Source: Terriglobus roseus DSM 18391 (GTDB taxonomy: Bacteria > Acidobacteriota > Terriglobia > Terriglobales > Acidobacteriaceae). From it: DNA of 64,000 nucleotides. The DNA lies in NCBI RefSeq assembly GCF_000265425.1, contig NC_018014.1:992001-1056000 (forward strand), read 5' to 3'. The translations under genes were made by a program, and so were the position numbers. The first letter of the stretch is position 1. Every line of letters starts with the position of its first letter. The notes beneath the pieces were generated by a model that saw nothing but the letters and a program-made list of their open reading frames with translations, searched no databases and was not told the origin of the DNA. Below, piece by piece: positions 34,059 through 43,071 of the stretch.

Positions 34059-34698
34059 ATGATGAAAGCCACTCTTGCTCTCTGCGCCAGCGCGTGTCTG
34101 CTGGCCTCTTCAGCTCTCGCACAACAGGCACCAGCCGCCGCACCGCCGGCAGGAGCTCCACCCGCAGGACGCCCCGGCCCCGCGCCGACAGACTCCTACG
34201 CCGCACTACGTCTCCATCCCCATGACCATTGATGTGAATGCGCCGGTCGACAAGGTGTGGGCGCGTATCGGGAAGTACTGCGACATTGGCGAGTGGGGCA
34301 TCCCGGGCTGCACCATCCTGTCGGGCGATGGCGACTACGGGACGGTACGTTCAATCGGCAACGAGATCCTCGTTGCCAAGACGAAGTACAGCTATACCTA
34401 CACGCAGCCTGTACGCGTCGGTCCGGCGTACAACATGTACCACGGCACTCTGGAAGCGCGGCCGCTGACCGCGACGACCACGCAGATCCTGTACACGCTG
34501 CTGTTCGACAACAGCATGCTCGCCGACGATGCTGCGCGCGAAGCCGATATCAAGAATCGCCGCACGCGCTTTACGAAGATGCTGGAGAACATGAAGGTGC
34601 TATCGGAGGGCGGCACGCTGCCTCCGGGCGCCGTCAGCGCGCCTCGTCCCGCGGGCGCACCACCGACAGTTGGTGTGCCAATGGCTCCTCCGCGGTAA
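34059..34698 (+). pseudogene. SRPBCC-family secreted protein, frame broken once
   Basis: From the ATG at 34059 (AGGA upstream) one frame encodes a signal peptide (MKATLALCASACLLASSALAQ) and a Pro/Ala linker, then runs into a stop at 34232. The +1 frame continues from the same place with the real domain: YVSIPMTIDVNAPVDKVW, typical of START/SRPBCC polyketide-cyclase-like proteins, up to 34698. Removing one base near 34185-34200 would restore a single ~213-residue exported protein. It is either a recent frameshift, a sequencing error or programmed slippage. An internal ATG (34221) could give only the domain, without export. Confidence 0.75.
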
Positions 34699-34743
34699 GT
34701 CGCTTCGTAGCGCGACTGCCCTCGAAATGGTTCACAGAAGCAC

Positions 34744-34789
34744 GAAACCCCATTCTTTCGCTATGAAGCGGCGAAGGAATGGGGTTTTT
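34744..34789. terminator. Terminator between SRPBCC gene and oxidase gene
   Basis: AAACCCCATTC...TTCGC pairs with GCGAA...GAATGGGGTTTTT, an 11-bp outer plus 5-bp inner stem with a T-run on the plus strand and A-run complement on the minus strand. The CCCCATTC arms resemble the dispersed GTGCCCCATT elements. Confidence 0.82.
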
Positions 34790-34810
34790 CTGTTGGTGCT
34801 ATTGGGGCCG

Positions 34811-36166
34811 TCAGGCCCCGAAGATATTTCGATCCAGATACGCGTTCCGAAACTTGCCGCCGGGATCAAGCGCCTGCGCCATGGCGCGGAAACGCGGCAA
34901 TGCCGGGTACTGCTTGTGCAGATATGAGGGAGGAATCTCGAAGATCTTGCCCCAGTGCGGACGCACACCAAACGGTGCGAGTGCTGCTTCAATCTCCGGC
35001 AGTAACTTGCGAACGGTTGGCTCTTCCGGCTTCCAAGTAAAGTGGATCGCCATGGAGTCGCGCTGGTAGGCCATGCTCATGGGCAGGTCGTCGGCGGCGA
35101 TGGTGCGGATCTCCGTGATGAAGAGGTGCGGTGTGATCTTGTCGCGCAGCTTTTCGACCGCGCGGATGGCCCTGTAGCCGTCCTTGCGAGCGACGAAGTA
35201 CTCGGTCTGCAGCTCTTCGCCGCTGGAGGGTGTGAACTCCATCTTGAAGTGCGGCAGGCGCAAATACCACGGGCCCACGCTTCCCATCTGTTCGGTGCAT
35301 GCGTCTGCGGGATGATCGTCGATCGGGTGCAGCTTTGCCGTCTGCAGCGTTGCACCGTAGAACATGGGTGGCAGCGGCTTCTGCGGGGCGTCAGCAGTGG
35401 CCTTGTCCTTGATCCACACCTGGTTAACGCGGTTTCTCTGCCAGTCGGTGAAGAGGCTCACGCTGTAGCCGGAGCTCAGGATCGTGTCCAGATTGTGCTC
35501 AAGCTGATCGAACGACAGGTTGCGGTAGACCACCTGCGACATATCGAAGCGCGGCACGATGTCCAGGGTGACTTTCGTCAGGACACCGAGCGCGCCCAGG
35601 TGCACGACGGCCATTCGGAAGCGTTCACCGTCGGTGTCGCGTGACAGGCGCAGGATGCTGCCATCCGCCTTTACGATCTCAATCGCGCGCGTCGCGGACG
35701 AGAGGTTTTTGTTGCCCACGCCGGATCCGTGGGTTGCCGTTGCGATGGTTCCGCCGACCGAGATGTGCGGCAGCGATGCGAGGTTTGCGAGCGCGAAGCC
35801 GGCCTTGTCCAGCACTGGGGCGAGTTCGCCGTAGGCGATGCCCGCGCCGACTGTGACGGTCTGCGCGGCCTCGTCGATCTGGATGCCCTTCACCTCGCGC
35901 ATCGAGATCTGCGCATACTGGCTGTCCGCGATGTTGTTGAAGCAGTGGCGCGAACCGAGACCCTTCAGGTGGCCATTTTCGAGGACGATCGCGGGAACTT
36001 CCTCGGGCGTGGTCGGCGCGTAGACGCGGCTGGTGCTGTAGTGGAAGTTCTTCGACCAGTTGGTGCGCGGCACATTCGCGTGATCCTCTGGGACATTAGC
36101 TGCGCGGGCCAGCGGCGCGGCGGCCATCAGCAGGGCGGACGTTTTCAGTAACTCGCGACGGTCCAT
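34811..36166 (-). CDS. FAD-dependent alditol/aldonolactone oxidase, exported
   Basis: 451 residues. A twin-arginine-like leader (MDRRELLKTSALLMAAAPLARA) precedes a PCMH-type FAD domain with GLGSRHCFNNIAD, where the His matches the covalent flavin site of alditol oxidases, and SVGGTIATATHGSGVGN. The C-terminal D-arabinono-lactone oxidase domain ends with PHWGK and LDPGGKFRNAYL. Relatives oxidise xylitol, sorbitol or aldonolactones with O2. The start is at 36166 after GAGGTGAAG; the longer frame is not protein-like. Divergent from the next gene. Confidence 0.9.
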   Translation of the reverse strand: MDRRELLKTSALLMAAAPLARAANVPEDHANVPRTNWSKNFHYSTSRVYAPTTPEEVPAIVLENGHLKGLGSRHCFNNIADSQYAQISMREVKGIQIDEAAQTVTVGAGIAYGELAPVLDKAGFALANLASLPHISVGGTIATATHGSGVGNKNLSSATRAIEIVKADGSILRLSRDTDGERFRMAVVHLGALGVLTKVTLDIVPRFDMSQVVYRNLSFDQLEHNLDTILSSGYSVSLFTDWQRNRVNQVWIKDKATADAPQKPLPPMFYGATLQTAKLHPIDDHPADACTEQMGSVGPWYLRLPHFKMEFTPSSGEELQTEYFVARKDGYRAIRAVEKLRDKITPHLFITEIRTIAADDLPMSMAYQRDSMAIHFTWKPEEPTVRKLLPEIEAALAPFGVRPHWGKIFEIPPSYLHKQYPALPRFRAMAQALDPGGKFRNAYLDRNIFGA

Positions 36167-36312
36167 CTTCACCTCAATGCGGGCGTGCCGGATTACAGCA
36201 CGCGCGAGACCTGTATACGCGCGACGGGCCCTGGAACACAAATGTGCACGAAGGTAGCCCGCAATACATTCCAATCGTCTATACCTGTGTAAAAATCTGC
36301 CGGAGCCATTTC

Positions 36313-37200
36313 ATGCCACGACTTACTTTCCTGCTTGCTGTCGCCGTCACGCTTGTTGTGCCTGTCGCTATCCAGGCGCAGGGAGCCGTCGAAGGTCCGT
36401 TGCCGCAGCTCGCGGGCAGGGACTCGCAAATGAACCCATCCGCGCCGCCGCCCGCCCAAAACAAGCAGCTCGATAACGACGCCATCATCAAGATGACGAA
36501 GGCAGAGCTTGGCGACAACATCATCGTGACGGCCGTGCGCATGCAGCCCGGCAGCTATTTGACCGCACCGGACGACCTGATCGCGCTGAAGAGTGCAGGC
36601 GTTTCGCAGGCCGTGATCTCCGCCATGCTTGCGCGCAACAGCGGCATGCAGCAGCGCGGGTCGATGTTGCCGATGCTGCAGCAGCGGGTCGACGTCTCGC
36701 CGCTGTCGCCGAATGTCGACGATCCCGGCGTCTACTTCAAAAACACGCAGGGACAGTGGGAGATGATGGGCCCGGAGCTGGTGCACTACCGTGATGGTGG
36801 CGCGCTGAAGAGCCTGGTAACGAACAACATCGTCAAGAAGGACGAAAACGGTGTGGTGAACGGCCCGAAGTCGAAGCTGAGCCTGTCGCCCGGGACGGAA
36901 GTCTTGATCCTCTCACCCAACATGCAGATCGACGCGGTGGAGTACGTCATTCTTCGCTTCCGAACCAAAAGCGATCGCCGCGAGTTCCGCGTGAGGTCGG
37001 GGAATGTCTTCCACTCCGAGACCGGCACGGAGCGTGACGCACTCGAGGTTTCGGTGCACAAGGTGGGGAACCGGCTCTTTGGCTTCACGATTCCGAAGGA
37101 CCTGGCCAAGGGCGAGTACGGCGTGCTGGCGCCGTGGTCCGCTGGGGGCACCGGCATCGGGCACGCAGGCAAGATCTACACCTTCGACATCACGGAGTAG
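36313..37200 (+). CDS. Secreted hypothetical protein, 295 aa
   Basis: Signal peptide (PRLTFLLAVAVTLVVPVAIQAQ), a helical segment (DNDAIIKMTKAELGDNIIVTAV...AGVSQAVISAMLAR) that resembles small repeat motifs found in many acidobacterial exported proteins, and a C-terminal beta domain (~190-295). Start at ATG 36313 with CGGAG upstream and TATACC near 36280. No known function. The next gene starts 17 bases later. Confidence 0.75.
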   Translation: MPRLTFLLAVAVTLVVPVAIQAQGAVEGPLPQLAGRDSQMNPSAPPPAQNKQLDNDAIIKMTKAELGDNIIVTAVRMQPGSYLTAPDDLIALKSAGVSQAVISAMLARNSGMQQRGSMLPMLQQRVDVSPLSPNVDDPGVYFKNTQGQWEMMGPELVHYRDGGALKSLVTNNIVKKDENGVVNGPKSKLSLSPGTEVLILSPNMQIDAVEYVILRFRTKSDRREFRVRSGNVFHSETGTERDALEVSVHKVGNRLFGFTIPKDLAKGEYGVLAPWSAGGTGIGHAGKIYTFDITE

Positions 37201-37216
37201 CCGGTACACTGCGGGC

Positions 37217-37561
37217 ATGACGCCTCGCTCTGCCAGCCTGCTTGCACTCACCACGGCCATCCTTGCAGAGACCAGCGCTACCACCGCGCTGAAGGCCTCT
37301 CATGGCTTCACGCGGCTGTGGCCCAGCGTGACGGTCGTGCTGGGATACGCGATCGCTTTTTACTGCATGACCATTGCGCTGCGCACACTGCCGATTGGTG
37401 TCGTCTACGCCGTGTGGTCCGGTGTCGGTATCGTTCTCATCTCGCTGCTGGGATGGCTCGTCTACCGCGAACGACTGGACGCCGCCGCCCTGGCCGGCAT
37501 CGCGCTGATCTGTGCCGGTGTGCTGGTCAACCAGATCTTCTCGCATTCCGCCGCGCACTGA
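37217..37561 (+). CDS. SMR-family multidrug efflux protein (EmrE-like)
   Basis: 114 residues, four membrane helices. The essential membrane Glu is present (Glu18 in TAILAETSATTALK), followed by GFTRLWPSVTVVLGY and AYAVWSGxGI-like VYAVWSGVGIVLIS, the EmrE/QacC pattern. It should exchange protons for cationic compounds as a dimer. A TACACT box is six bases before the ATG. It is a single gene, unlike the paired SMR subtypes. Confidence 0.93.
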   Translation: MTPRSASLLALTTAILAETSATTALKASHGFTRLWPSVTVVLGYAIAFYCMTIALRTLPIGVVYAVWSGVGIVLISLLGWLVYRERLDAAALAGIALICAGVLVNQIFSHSAAH

Positions 37562-37646
37562 GGCGACCCCTCGCGGGGCGTCTACCGGACGCGCACGGCA
37601 GATGTCGGCAGCCGTGACGGAGGTGAATCCGCTATGCTTCTCGTCA

Positions 37647-38618
37647 GTGGAACCTCGAAACAAACGCAGGCTTTATTCCCTTGGCGTCCCGGCGCTTTTG
37701 CTGGTGGCGCTCATTGTGGCACTCGTGCTGCGCTTCCACGCACCGCCCGAGGTAGCCCGGCTGCTGCCGGAATCGGATGCGATCGTCTACTTCAATCTGA
37801 AGCCGGTGCGTGCCGCAAGCCACTTCGATGAGCAGCCGGTGAACGCCTCGCCGGAGTATGCGAGGTTCCTGGAAGCGACGGGCTTCCGATGGGATCGCGA
37901 CCTGGACCGCATCGCCGTCTCGCTGCACCGCATGCCTGACCCAAACGGCCCGAACGGCGTGGTCGCCTACACGGGCGTGGGCGAGGGACGCTTCGATGCC
38001 GCGAAGCTCACGGCGTATCTGAAGGGCAACAGCTCGTCGATCGAAAAATACGCAGGCCACGACATCTACACGATTCCTGGCAGCGAGGGACGCACGCTGC
38101 GTGTCACGGCTTTGGGCTACGACATGGTTGCGGCCAGCAACATGCCCTTGACGGAGCAGATTCACTCCGTCATCGACCGGTATGCCGCGGGCGCTTCGCC
38201 CTTTGCAGGATCGTCGCTGCTAAGCCTGCGCTACCCGCAGGTGCCGTACTTCTCGCTGGCATGGGGTATCGGGCACGTCGGCCTGCCGTTCAGCGATCGT
38301 GGCAACATCCAGATCTTCGGTGTGACGCTGCCGCTCAGTGAGGACACGGACTTCATCGCGTCGGTCACTTTTCGCGGGAGCCTGCACCTGCGTCTGGAAG
38401 AACTCGCCACCAGTGAGAAGGAAGCCCAGAAGACTGCTTCGAACCTGACGACGATCGTGAACCTTGTACGTGGCTTCACACCGTCCACAGGAACACCGCA
38501 GGAGGTCGCGCTGCACCAGGCGTTTGAGTCGCTGACGGTGGAGCAGAAGAAGTCGCACGTGGTGCTGTCGGCCAATCTGTCGCCAACGTTGCTGGCGTCG
38601 GCGGCTAAGTCGAAATAA
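37647..38618 (+). CDS. Membrane-anchored hypothetical protein, 323 aa
   Basis: One N-terminal membrane helix (LYSLGVPALLLVALIVALVLRF) then a large periplasmic domain with LLPESDAIVYFNLKPVRAA, which recalls DUF3352-like proteins found in acidobacteria, and a C-terminal helical region. Start taken at GTG 37647, eight bases after a TATGCT box; ATG 37602 is the alternative. Its stop overlaps the end of the convergent gene by 14 bases. No function proposed. Confidence 0.7.
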   Translation: MEPRNKRRLYSLGVPALLLVALIVALVLRFHAPPEVARLLPESDAIVYFNLKPVRAASHFDEQPVNASPEYARFLEATGFRWDRDLDRIAVSLHRMPDPNGPNGVVAYTGVGEGRFDAAKLTAYLKGNSSSIEKYAGHDIYTIPGSEGRTLRVTALGYDMVAASNMPLTEQIHSVIDRYAAGASPFAGSSLLSLRYPQVPYFSLAWGIGHVGLPFSDRGNIQIFGVTLPLSEDTDFIASVTFRGSLHLRLEELATSEKEAQKTASNLTTIVNLVRGFTPSTGTPQEVALHQAFESLTVEQKKSHVVLSANLSPTLLASAAKSK

Positions 38619-40401
38619 GTCGTCTGCTCGATCTCGATTCACGCTTCGCAAGTCCAATTACGACACCAAGGCCGACGAGCGAAAGCAGTGCGCCAAGCCA
38701 CTGATCGGCCGTGCGGCGGTAGCGAAGCTCCACGCGATGCGGCCCCGCGCTGTTCAGGGGGACAGCTGTCAGGCCGTCCGAACGGTATGGCAGAGCCGTG
38801 AGTTCCGCGCCATCGCGCAGCACGTGCCATCCGCGGAAGCTGCGCATACGGATCACCAGGAACTGCGATGGTACCGGCGCATTGACGTTGAAGACGAGGT
38901 CATCCGGATGCGGTGTCTCTTCGCGCGGCACCAGCGTCTTTGCGGTGGGCTCCCCGTTCCTGCCGTCTGGCACGCCCGTCGCAGTTGTTGCGATCCATGC
39001 GGCCGGCAGGTGAATTGCTAGCGACTCGTTGTTTGCTCCGACGGGTGTGTACTCGTCGGTCTGTTCAAAGCCATCGCCGTGCGCGAAGGCCATGCGTTGC
39101 GGCGTCAGTCCCTCTTCGTCATCGCAGCCCTGCCGAAAGCCGGTGTTAGCGCCCAGGAATCCGGCGAGCCCAGCGATACACAGGCCAGCCCCGGCCAGCA
39201 CCTGCCATGGCATCCGTGATGCGCCGCGCAGCTCCCCCAGCCGCTCGATGCAAAGCGCCAGCAACAGAATCGAGACTGCAGCCTGCACGGAAAGGAAGCG
39301 CCACGGAAACTGCAAAAATACCAGCTCTGGAGCGATGTGCCAGACGGGTGCGCTGAACCTTGTGAGCAGAAAGATGACGAGAACTGAGAAGATCGCCAGC
39401 ACGGGTATCGCGATCGCGACAGCGTCTGAGCGGCCGCGTTCCATCAGCATCGTCGCGTCGCGGCGATGCATGGAGTGGAAGCTCTCCACACGCCGCTTTT
39501 GCAGCAGCGTCCAAGCGATCGCGCTCACAACGGCCAGCACGACCAGGCCAATGCCGATCAGTGACGAGTGCACCAGCACACCGTCATGGAACTCGTCGCC
39601 AGTGTGCGAGAAGAGATAGTTTGCGTCGGGCCGTGCGTTTGGCACGATCGCCAGATTCAACTGCACATACTTCCGCTCAACCGCCATCGGCAGCAGGTAG
39701 AAGGCATCGGCCAGCAGACCAAGCGCAAAGCCACCGGCCAACGCGCCTGCGTAGTTCTTTGCCGCTGCGCGATCTCTGCGCCACATCAGGATCAGCCGGC
39801 CCGCACCCACCAGCAGTAGCGTGTAGCAGCCAATGACGGCTGCCGGAGCGTTCGTCAACCACAGCAGCGCAATGGCAACAGCAACGCGCCACGTGCTGAC
39901 GCGCGGGCGCAGCAGAGCGGCCAGCAGCAGCGGCATCCACGCCGCAGCCATCAACTCTGCATAGGCCGTGCGCTCGTACGCGCAGAAGAGCATGTACGGG
40001 TTTGCAAGGTAGGCGCAGGCTGCCAGCGTGGCTACGCCGCCCGTCGTCCATCGCCTTACCAGGCGATGCATCGTAAGGCCGCTGAGGAACAGCACCAGTC
40101 CCGTGAACGTCGTCGACACCCAGGTCCAAGGCAGCACGGAGGTCAGCAGGGCGCCCGTGATCCACGAGAGCGGCGGATAGAAGAGCAGTCTCGGTTCGCC
40201 GGCATTCCATGCCGCGTGAAAGGCCCACACCGGCTTCAGCACGCCGCCATGCCACTGCGCGCTCGCCTCCATCCAACTCCGTAGATGGAAGTCAAAGTCG
40301 TGGCCGCACGAATAACCGTAGAGGGCGAGCGGCAGTACAGCGACCAGCGCTGCAAGCGCGATCACGAGGTACTGGATGAGCCGTTGCGTTCGTGCCGTCA
40401 T
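38605..40401 (-). CDS. Polytopic membrane protein (YfhO/GT-C-like), 598 aa
   Basis: About 12 membrane helices. A first outside loop contains YSCGHDFDFHLRSWMEA (acidic, as in GT-C glycosyltransferases that use lipid-linked sugars) and FYPPLSWITGALL; the C-terminal soluble part is beta-rich (RMRSFRGWHVLRDG, HRVELRYR). This layout resembles 6-pyruvoyl-tetrahydropterin-synthase-related/YfhO-like membrane proteins. Catalysis is unproven. Its start overlaps the acylase stop by four bases (ATGA), so it is coupled to that gene. Confidence 0.8.
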   Translation of the reverse strand: MTARTQRLIQYLVIALAALVAVLPLALYGYSCGHDFDFHLRSWMEASAQWHGGVLKPVWAFHAAWNAGEPRLLFYPPLSWITGALLTSVLPWTWVSTTFTGLVLFLSGLTMHRLVRRWTTGGVATLAACAYLANPYMLFCAYERTAYAELMAAAWMPLLLAALLRPRVSTWRVAVAIALLWLTNAPAAVIGCYTLLLVGAGRLILMWRRDRAAAKNYAGALAGGFALGLLADAFYLLPMAVERKYVQLNLAIVPNARPDANYLFSHTGDEFHDGVLVHSSLIGIGLVVLAVVSAIAWTLLQKRRVESFHSMHRRDATMLMERGRSDAVAIAIPVLAIFSVLVIFLLTRFSAPVWHIAPELVFLQFPWRFLSVQAAVSILLLALCIERLGELRGASRMPWQVLAGAGLCIAGLAGFLGANTGFRQGCDDEEGLTPQRMAFAHGDGFEQTDEYTPVGANNESLAIHLPAAWIATTATGVPDGRNGEPTAKTLVPREETPHPDDLVFNVNAPVPSQFLVIRMRSFRGWHVLRDGAELTALPYRSDGLTAVPLNSAGPHRVELRYRRTADQWLGALLSLVGLGVVIGLAKRESRSSRRLIST

Positions 40402-42908
40402 GGTGTCAGGACTATACGATGCGAAGCGCCGCTGCCAGCGGTATTGCCGAAGGGCAGACTCTCACGTTCGCCGCGATACCAGGTCGGCCAACCGTCCATG
40501 AACCATGGGCTGGCGGGGTTGCCGCTCTCACCCATGGGCAGGCTCATAGAGTCATCTGCGGGTGCCGCAAGGTCTGCGATGAAGCGCATGCTGGCGCTGT
40601 GTTTGCCGTTGGAAGCCCGAACGGTGAGGCCGCTGCCCGGCATCGGCTGCGGGCCGGTTCCGGCGACGCCCAGCAGTGCGCGCAGCCACGGAATCGCGCC
40701 GAAGACGGGATGCTCGAGATCCAGCTCGTGCCGCGATCCCCAGGTCCAGTCCCGAAGGTCTGCGGGTGCTTCGCCCTCTTTCATGCCGCGATCCAGTGCT
40801 GCGACCAGCAACTCATTCCAGTCGGCAAACTGCTCCGGCAACCAGCGCGACGGTCGCGTCTCGATCATCCGCTCCAACACGTAGCTGCTGTTGCCTGGGC
40901 CGTAGGAATCCCAATTGGAGCCAAGCTTGGGCTGCAGCACCATCGGCAGAAGCGCTCGCCGGGTTGCGCTGGTCAGGCTGGCAGCTACCGAGTCGGCGGT
41001 GATGTGGCCGTCCCACTTCCGCAGGATCTCGGCCGCCTCTCGGTCACGACGTGTCGGAGACTTCGCGTGATCGACCGCATACACAATGTGCTCGGCGTAA
41101 GTCTTGTCGAGGGCAGAGAACGTGTCGTTCTGCACCGCAAGCATGTCCGCAGCAGAGAGGCCGTTGCGGCCCTCCAGTAGCTTCCAGATGCGCTCATTGC
41201 GGTATGGCGCGGCCCAGTCGAGCGAGGTGCCATAGGGATAGCCCGTCGGCGTTGTGCGCGCGTTTGCCGTAGCCACTACGCCACCCTCCGGATCGGTGAC
41301 CTGCGGCAGGGCATCGTACGGAATCCATCCCGCCCACTCGTACGTCCCGGTGTTTACGGGAACCGGTGTCAGGCCGCTCTGGCCACCCGCGCCACGCAGC
41401 GGGATGCGGCCCACCAGGTGATAGCCGACGTGTCCGTGGTCGTCGCCCCAGACCAGGTTCTGCGCGGGTGCGCCGTAGTTGCGAAACGCCTCAATCAGCG
41501 CGGCACCATCCTCCGCAGAGCACACGCGATACATCGGCAGGCTCGCCGTGCCTGCGTCGTAGACCGGCCAGCGCAGGGCGAGGTTGCGCGTCTCATGCGG
41601 GTAAAGCGGCGACAGGATCGGCGTCGGTGTTCCGCCATGGCTGGTCAGTGACACGTCGAAGCTGACGCTCTTGCCGCGCTTCACGTTGATGGTCTCATGC
41701 TCGTGCGCCAGCGGATGCATCGCGCCGTCCGCGCCACGGAACTGATCGCCGCTGATCTGTTCGACGTACAGGTCCTGCACGTCTGCCGTGCTGTTGGTGA
41801 AGCCCCAGGCCACATGCTGGTTATGACCAAGGACGATGAAGGGCAGACCAGGTATGGAGGCACCGCTGGCGTGGAAGCTTCCCGATTCAAGCTCCACGGT
41901 GTACCAGATGCCGGGCACGGTCAGCGCCAGATGAGGATCGTTGGCGACCAGAGGCTTGCCGCTCTGCGTGTGGGCTCCGCTGATAGCCCAGTTGTTCGAT
42001 CCCGCCTGGCAGCCTTCGCATTGCAAAGCACCGACAAAGGGCGCGAGCGCTGCCTTCGCCTGTGCCAGGTCTGCCGCATGCGCGGGCGCTGCGAACTGCG
42101 TGACCAGGTCGTCCTCACCCAGGTCGTCCAGCGTTGGCTTCTTCGTGGCGGCTGGCTGGTCAGCGATAGGCGGATGGTCGCGCAACGTGGTGACGGGGTA
42201 CAGATCGCCCAGCAGGTCTTCGCCGCGTGCTGTCTGTCCTGCGAGCAGGCTCTCCACGGCCTCACGGTCCAGCTTCGATGGATAGACGGTGCTCAGATCC
42301 TGCGTCATCGCGAACTCGACCAGCAGAGAATCCATCGCGGACCAGTGCTCCGGCTGGTAGCCCAGCACACGAAACTCCGCCGGTAGATGTCCGGCGGAGC
42401 GCAGCAGGTCTATCTGCGCATTGACACCGTCGGCATATCGATCCAGTTGATGCCGCTCGGTCGCATCCATCAGTGGCAGAGCACGCGCCGCAGCCTGCCG
42501 AAACTGCAGATAACGCTGCGTGCGGTCGTGTTGGATCATGTTGCTGCCCAGCACCTCGGCCAGCCGGCCGGTCACGTGGCGTCGCAGCATGTCCATCTGC
42601 CATAGTCGGTCGCCCGCGGTGACAAAGCCCTGTGCGAAGACGAGGTCATCCACATCCGTGGACTGGATGTGAGGCGTGCCATGGGCATCGCGCTCCACCG
42701 TCACGGGAGCGCCAAGGCCACGTAGTTGCAGCGTGCCGTCCGTCTGCGGCAGGGATGAGCGCATTGCCTGTTGAAGCCACAGGCGTGCGCCCGCGGCAAC
42801 GACCACCAGCAGCAAAAGCAGGGAGGCCACGCAGAAGACAACGCGGCGCAGCGTGCGGCGCGACGACCATCCCTCGGCGGCAGAGACGTTGGATCTCATT
42901 GCAGGCAT
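40398..42908 (-). CDS. Penicillin acylase-family Ntn hydrolase
   Basis: 836 residues. A membrane helix (~20-40) is followed by the A chain, a spacer and the B chain that begins at Ser304 in AGSNNWAISG, the autocatalytic cleavage/nucleophile site of this family. FAQGFVTAGDRLWQMDMLRRHVTGRLAEVLG and VANDPHLALTVPGIWYTVEL are typical. Members deacylate penicillins, cephalosporins or acyl-homoserine lactones; substrate not predictable. Start at ATG 42908, seven bases after a TAGACT box, with a second ATG three codons in. It is coupled to the membrane protein downstream. Confidence 0.92.
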   Translation of the reverse strand: MPAMRSNVSAAEGWSSRRTLRRVVFCVASLLLLLVVVAAGARLWLQQAMRSSLPQTDGTLQLRGLGAPVTVERDAHGTPHIQSTDVDDLVFAQGFVTAGDRLWQMDMLRRHVTGRLAEVLGSNMIQHDRTQRYLQFRQAAARALPLMDATERHQLDRYADGVNAQIDLLRSAGHLPAEFRVLGYQPEHWSAMDSLLVEFAMTQDLSTVYPSKLDREAVESLLAGQTARGEDLLGDLYPVTTLRDHPPIADQPAATKKPTLDDLGEDDLVTQFAAPAHAADLAQAKAALAPFVGALQCEGCQAGSNNWAISGAHTQSGKPLVANDPHLALTVPGIWYTVELESGSFHASGASIPGLPFIVLGHNQHVAWGFTNSTADVQDLYVEQISGDQFRGADGAMHPLAHEHETINVKRGKSVSFDVSLTSHGGTPTPILSPLYPHETRNLALRWPVYDAGTASLPMYRVCSAEDGAALIEAFRNYGAPAQNLVWGDDHGHVGYHLVGRIPLRGAGGQSGLTPVPVNTGTYEWAGWIPYDALPQVTDPEGGVVATANARTTPTGYPYGTSLDWAAPYRNERIWKLLEGRNGLSAADMLAVQNDTFSALDKTYAEHIVYAVDHAKSPTRRDREAAEILRKWDGHITADSVAASLTSATRRALLPMVLQPKLGSNWDSYGPGNSSYVLERMIETRPSRWLPEQFADWNELLVAALDRGMKEGEAPADLRDWTWGSRHELDLEHPVFGAIPWLRALLGVAGTGPQPMPGSGLTVRASNGKHSASMRFIADLAAPADDSMSLPMGESGNPASPWFMDGWPTWYRGERESLPFGNTAGSGASHRIVLTP

Positions 42909-43071
42909 CGCTCTGAGTCTAGATGGGGTGGACGTACATCGTGTCAAAAAGGAAGCGAGGCATCTGTATCCGTTCAGCACAGCGATCTTTCCAGCATCGA
43001 ACGGGCGGACTTCACTGGCAGGTGGCGGGGTTCGCTCGCCAAAGTCGTGTCGCATCGGAGACACTAGGCTT

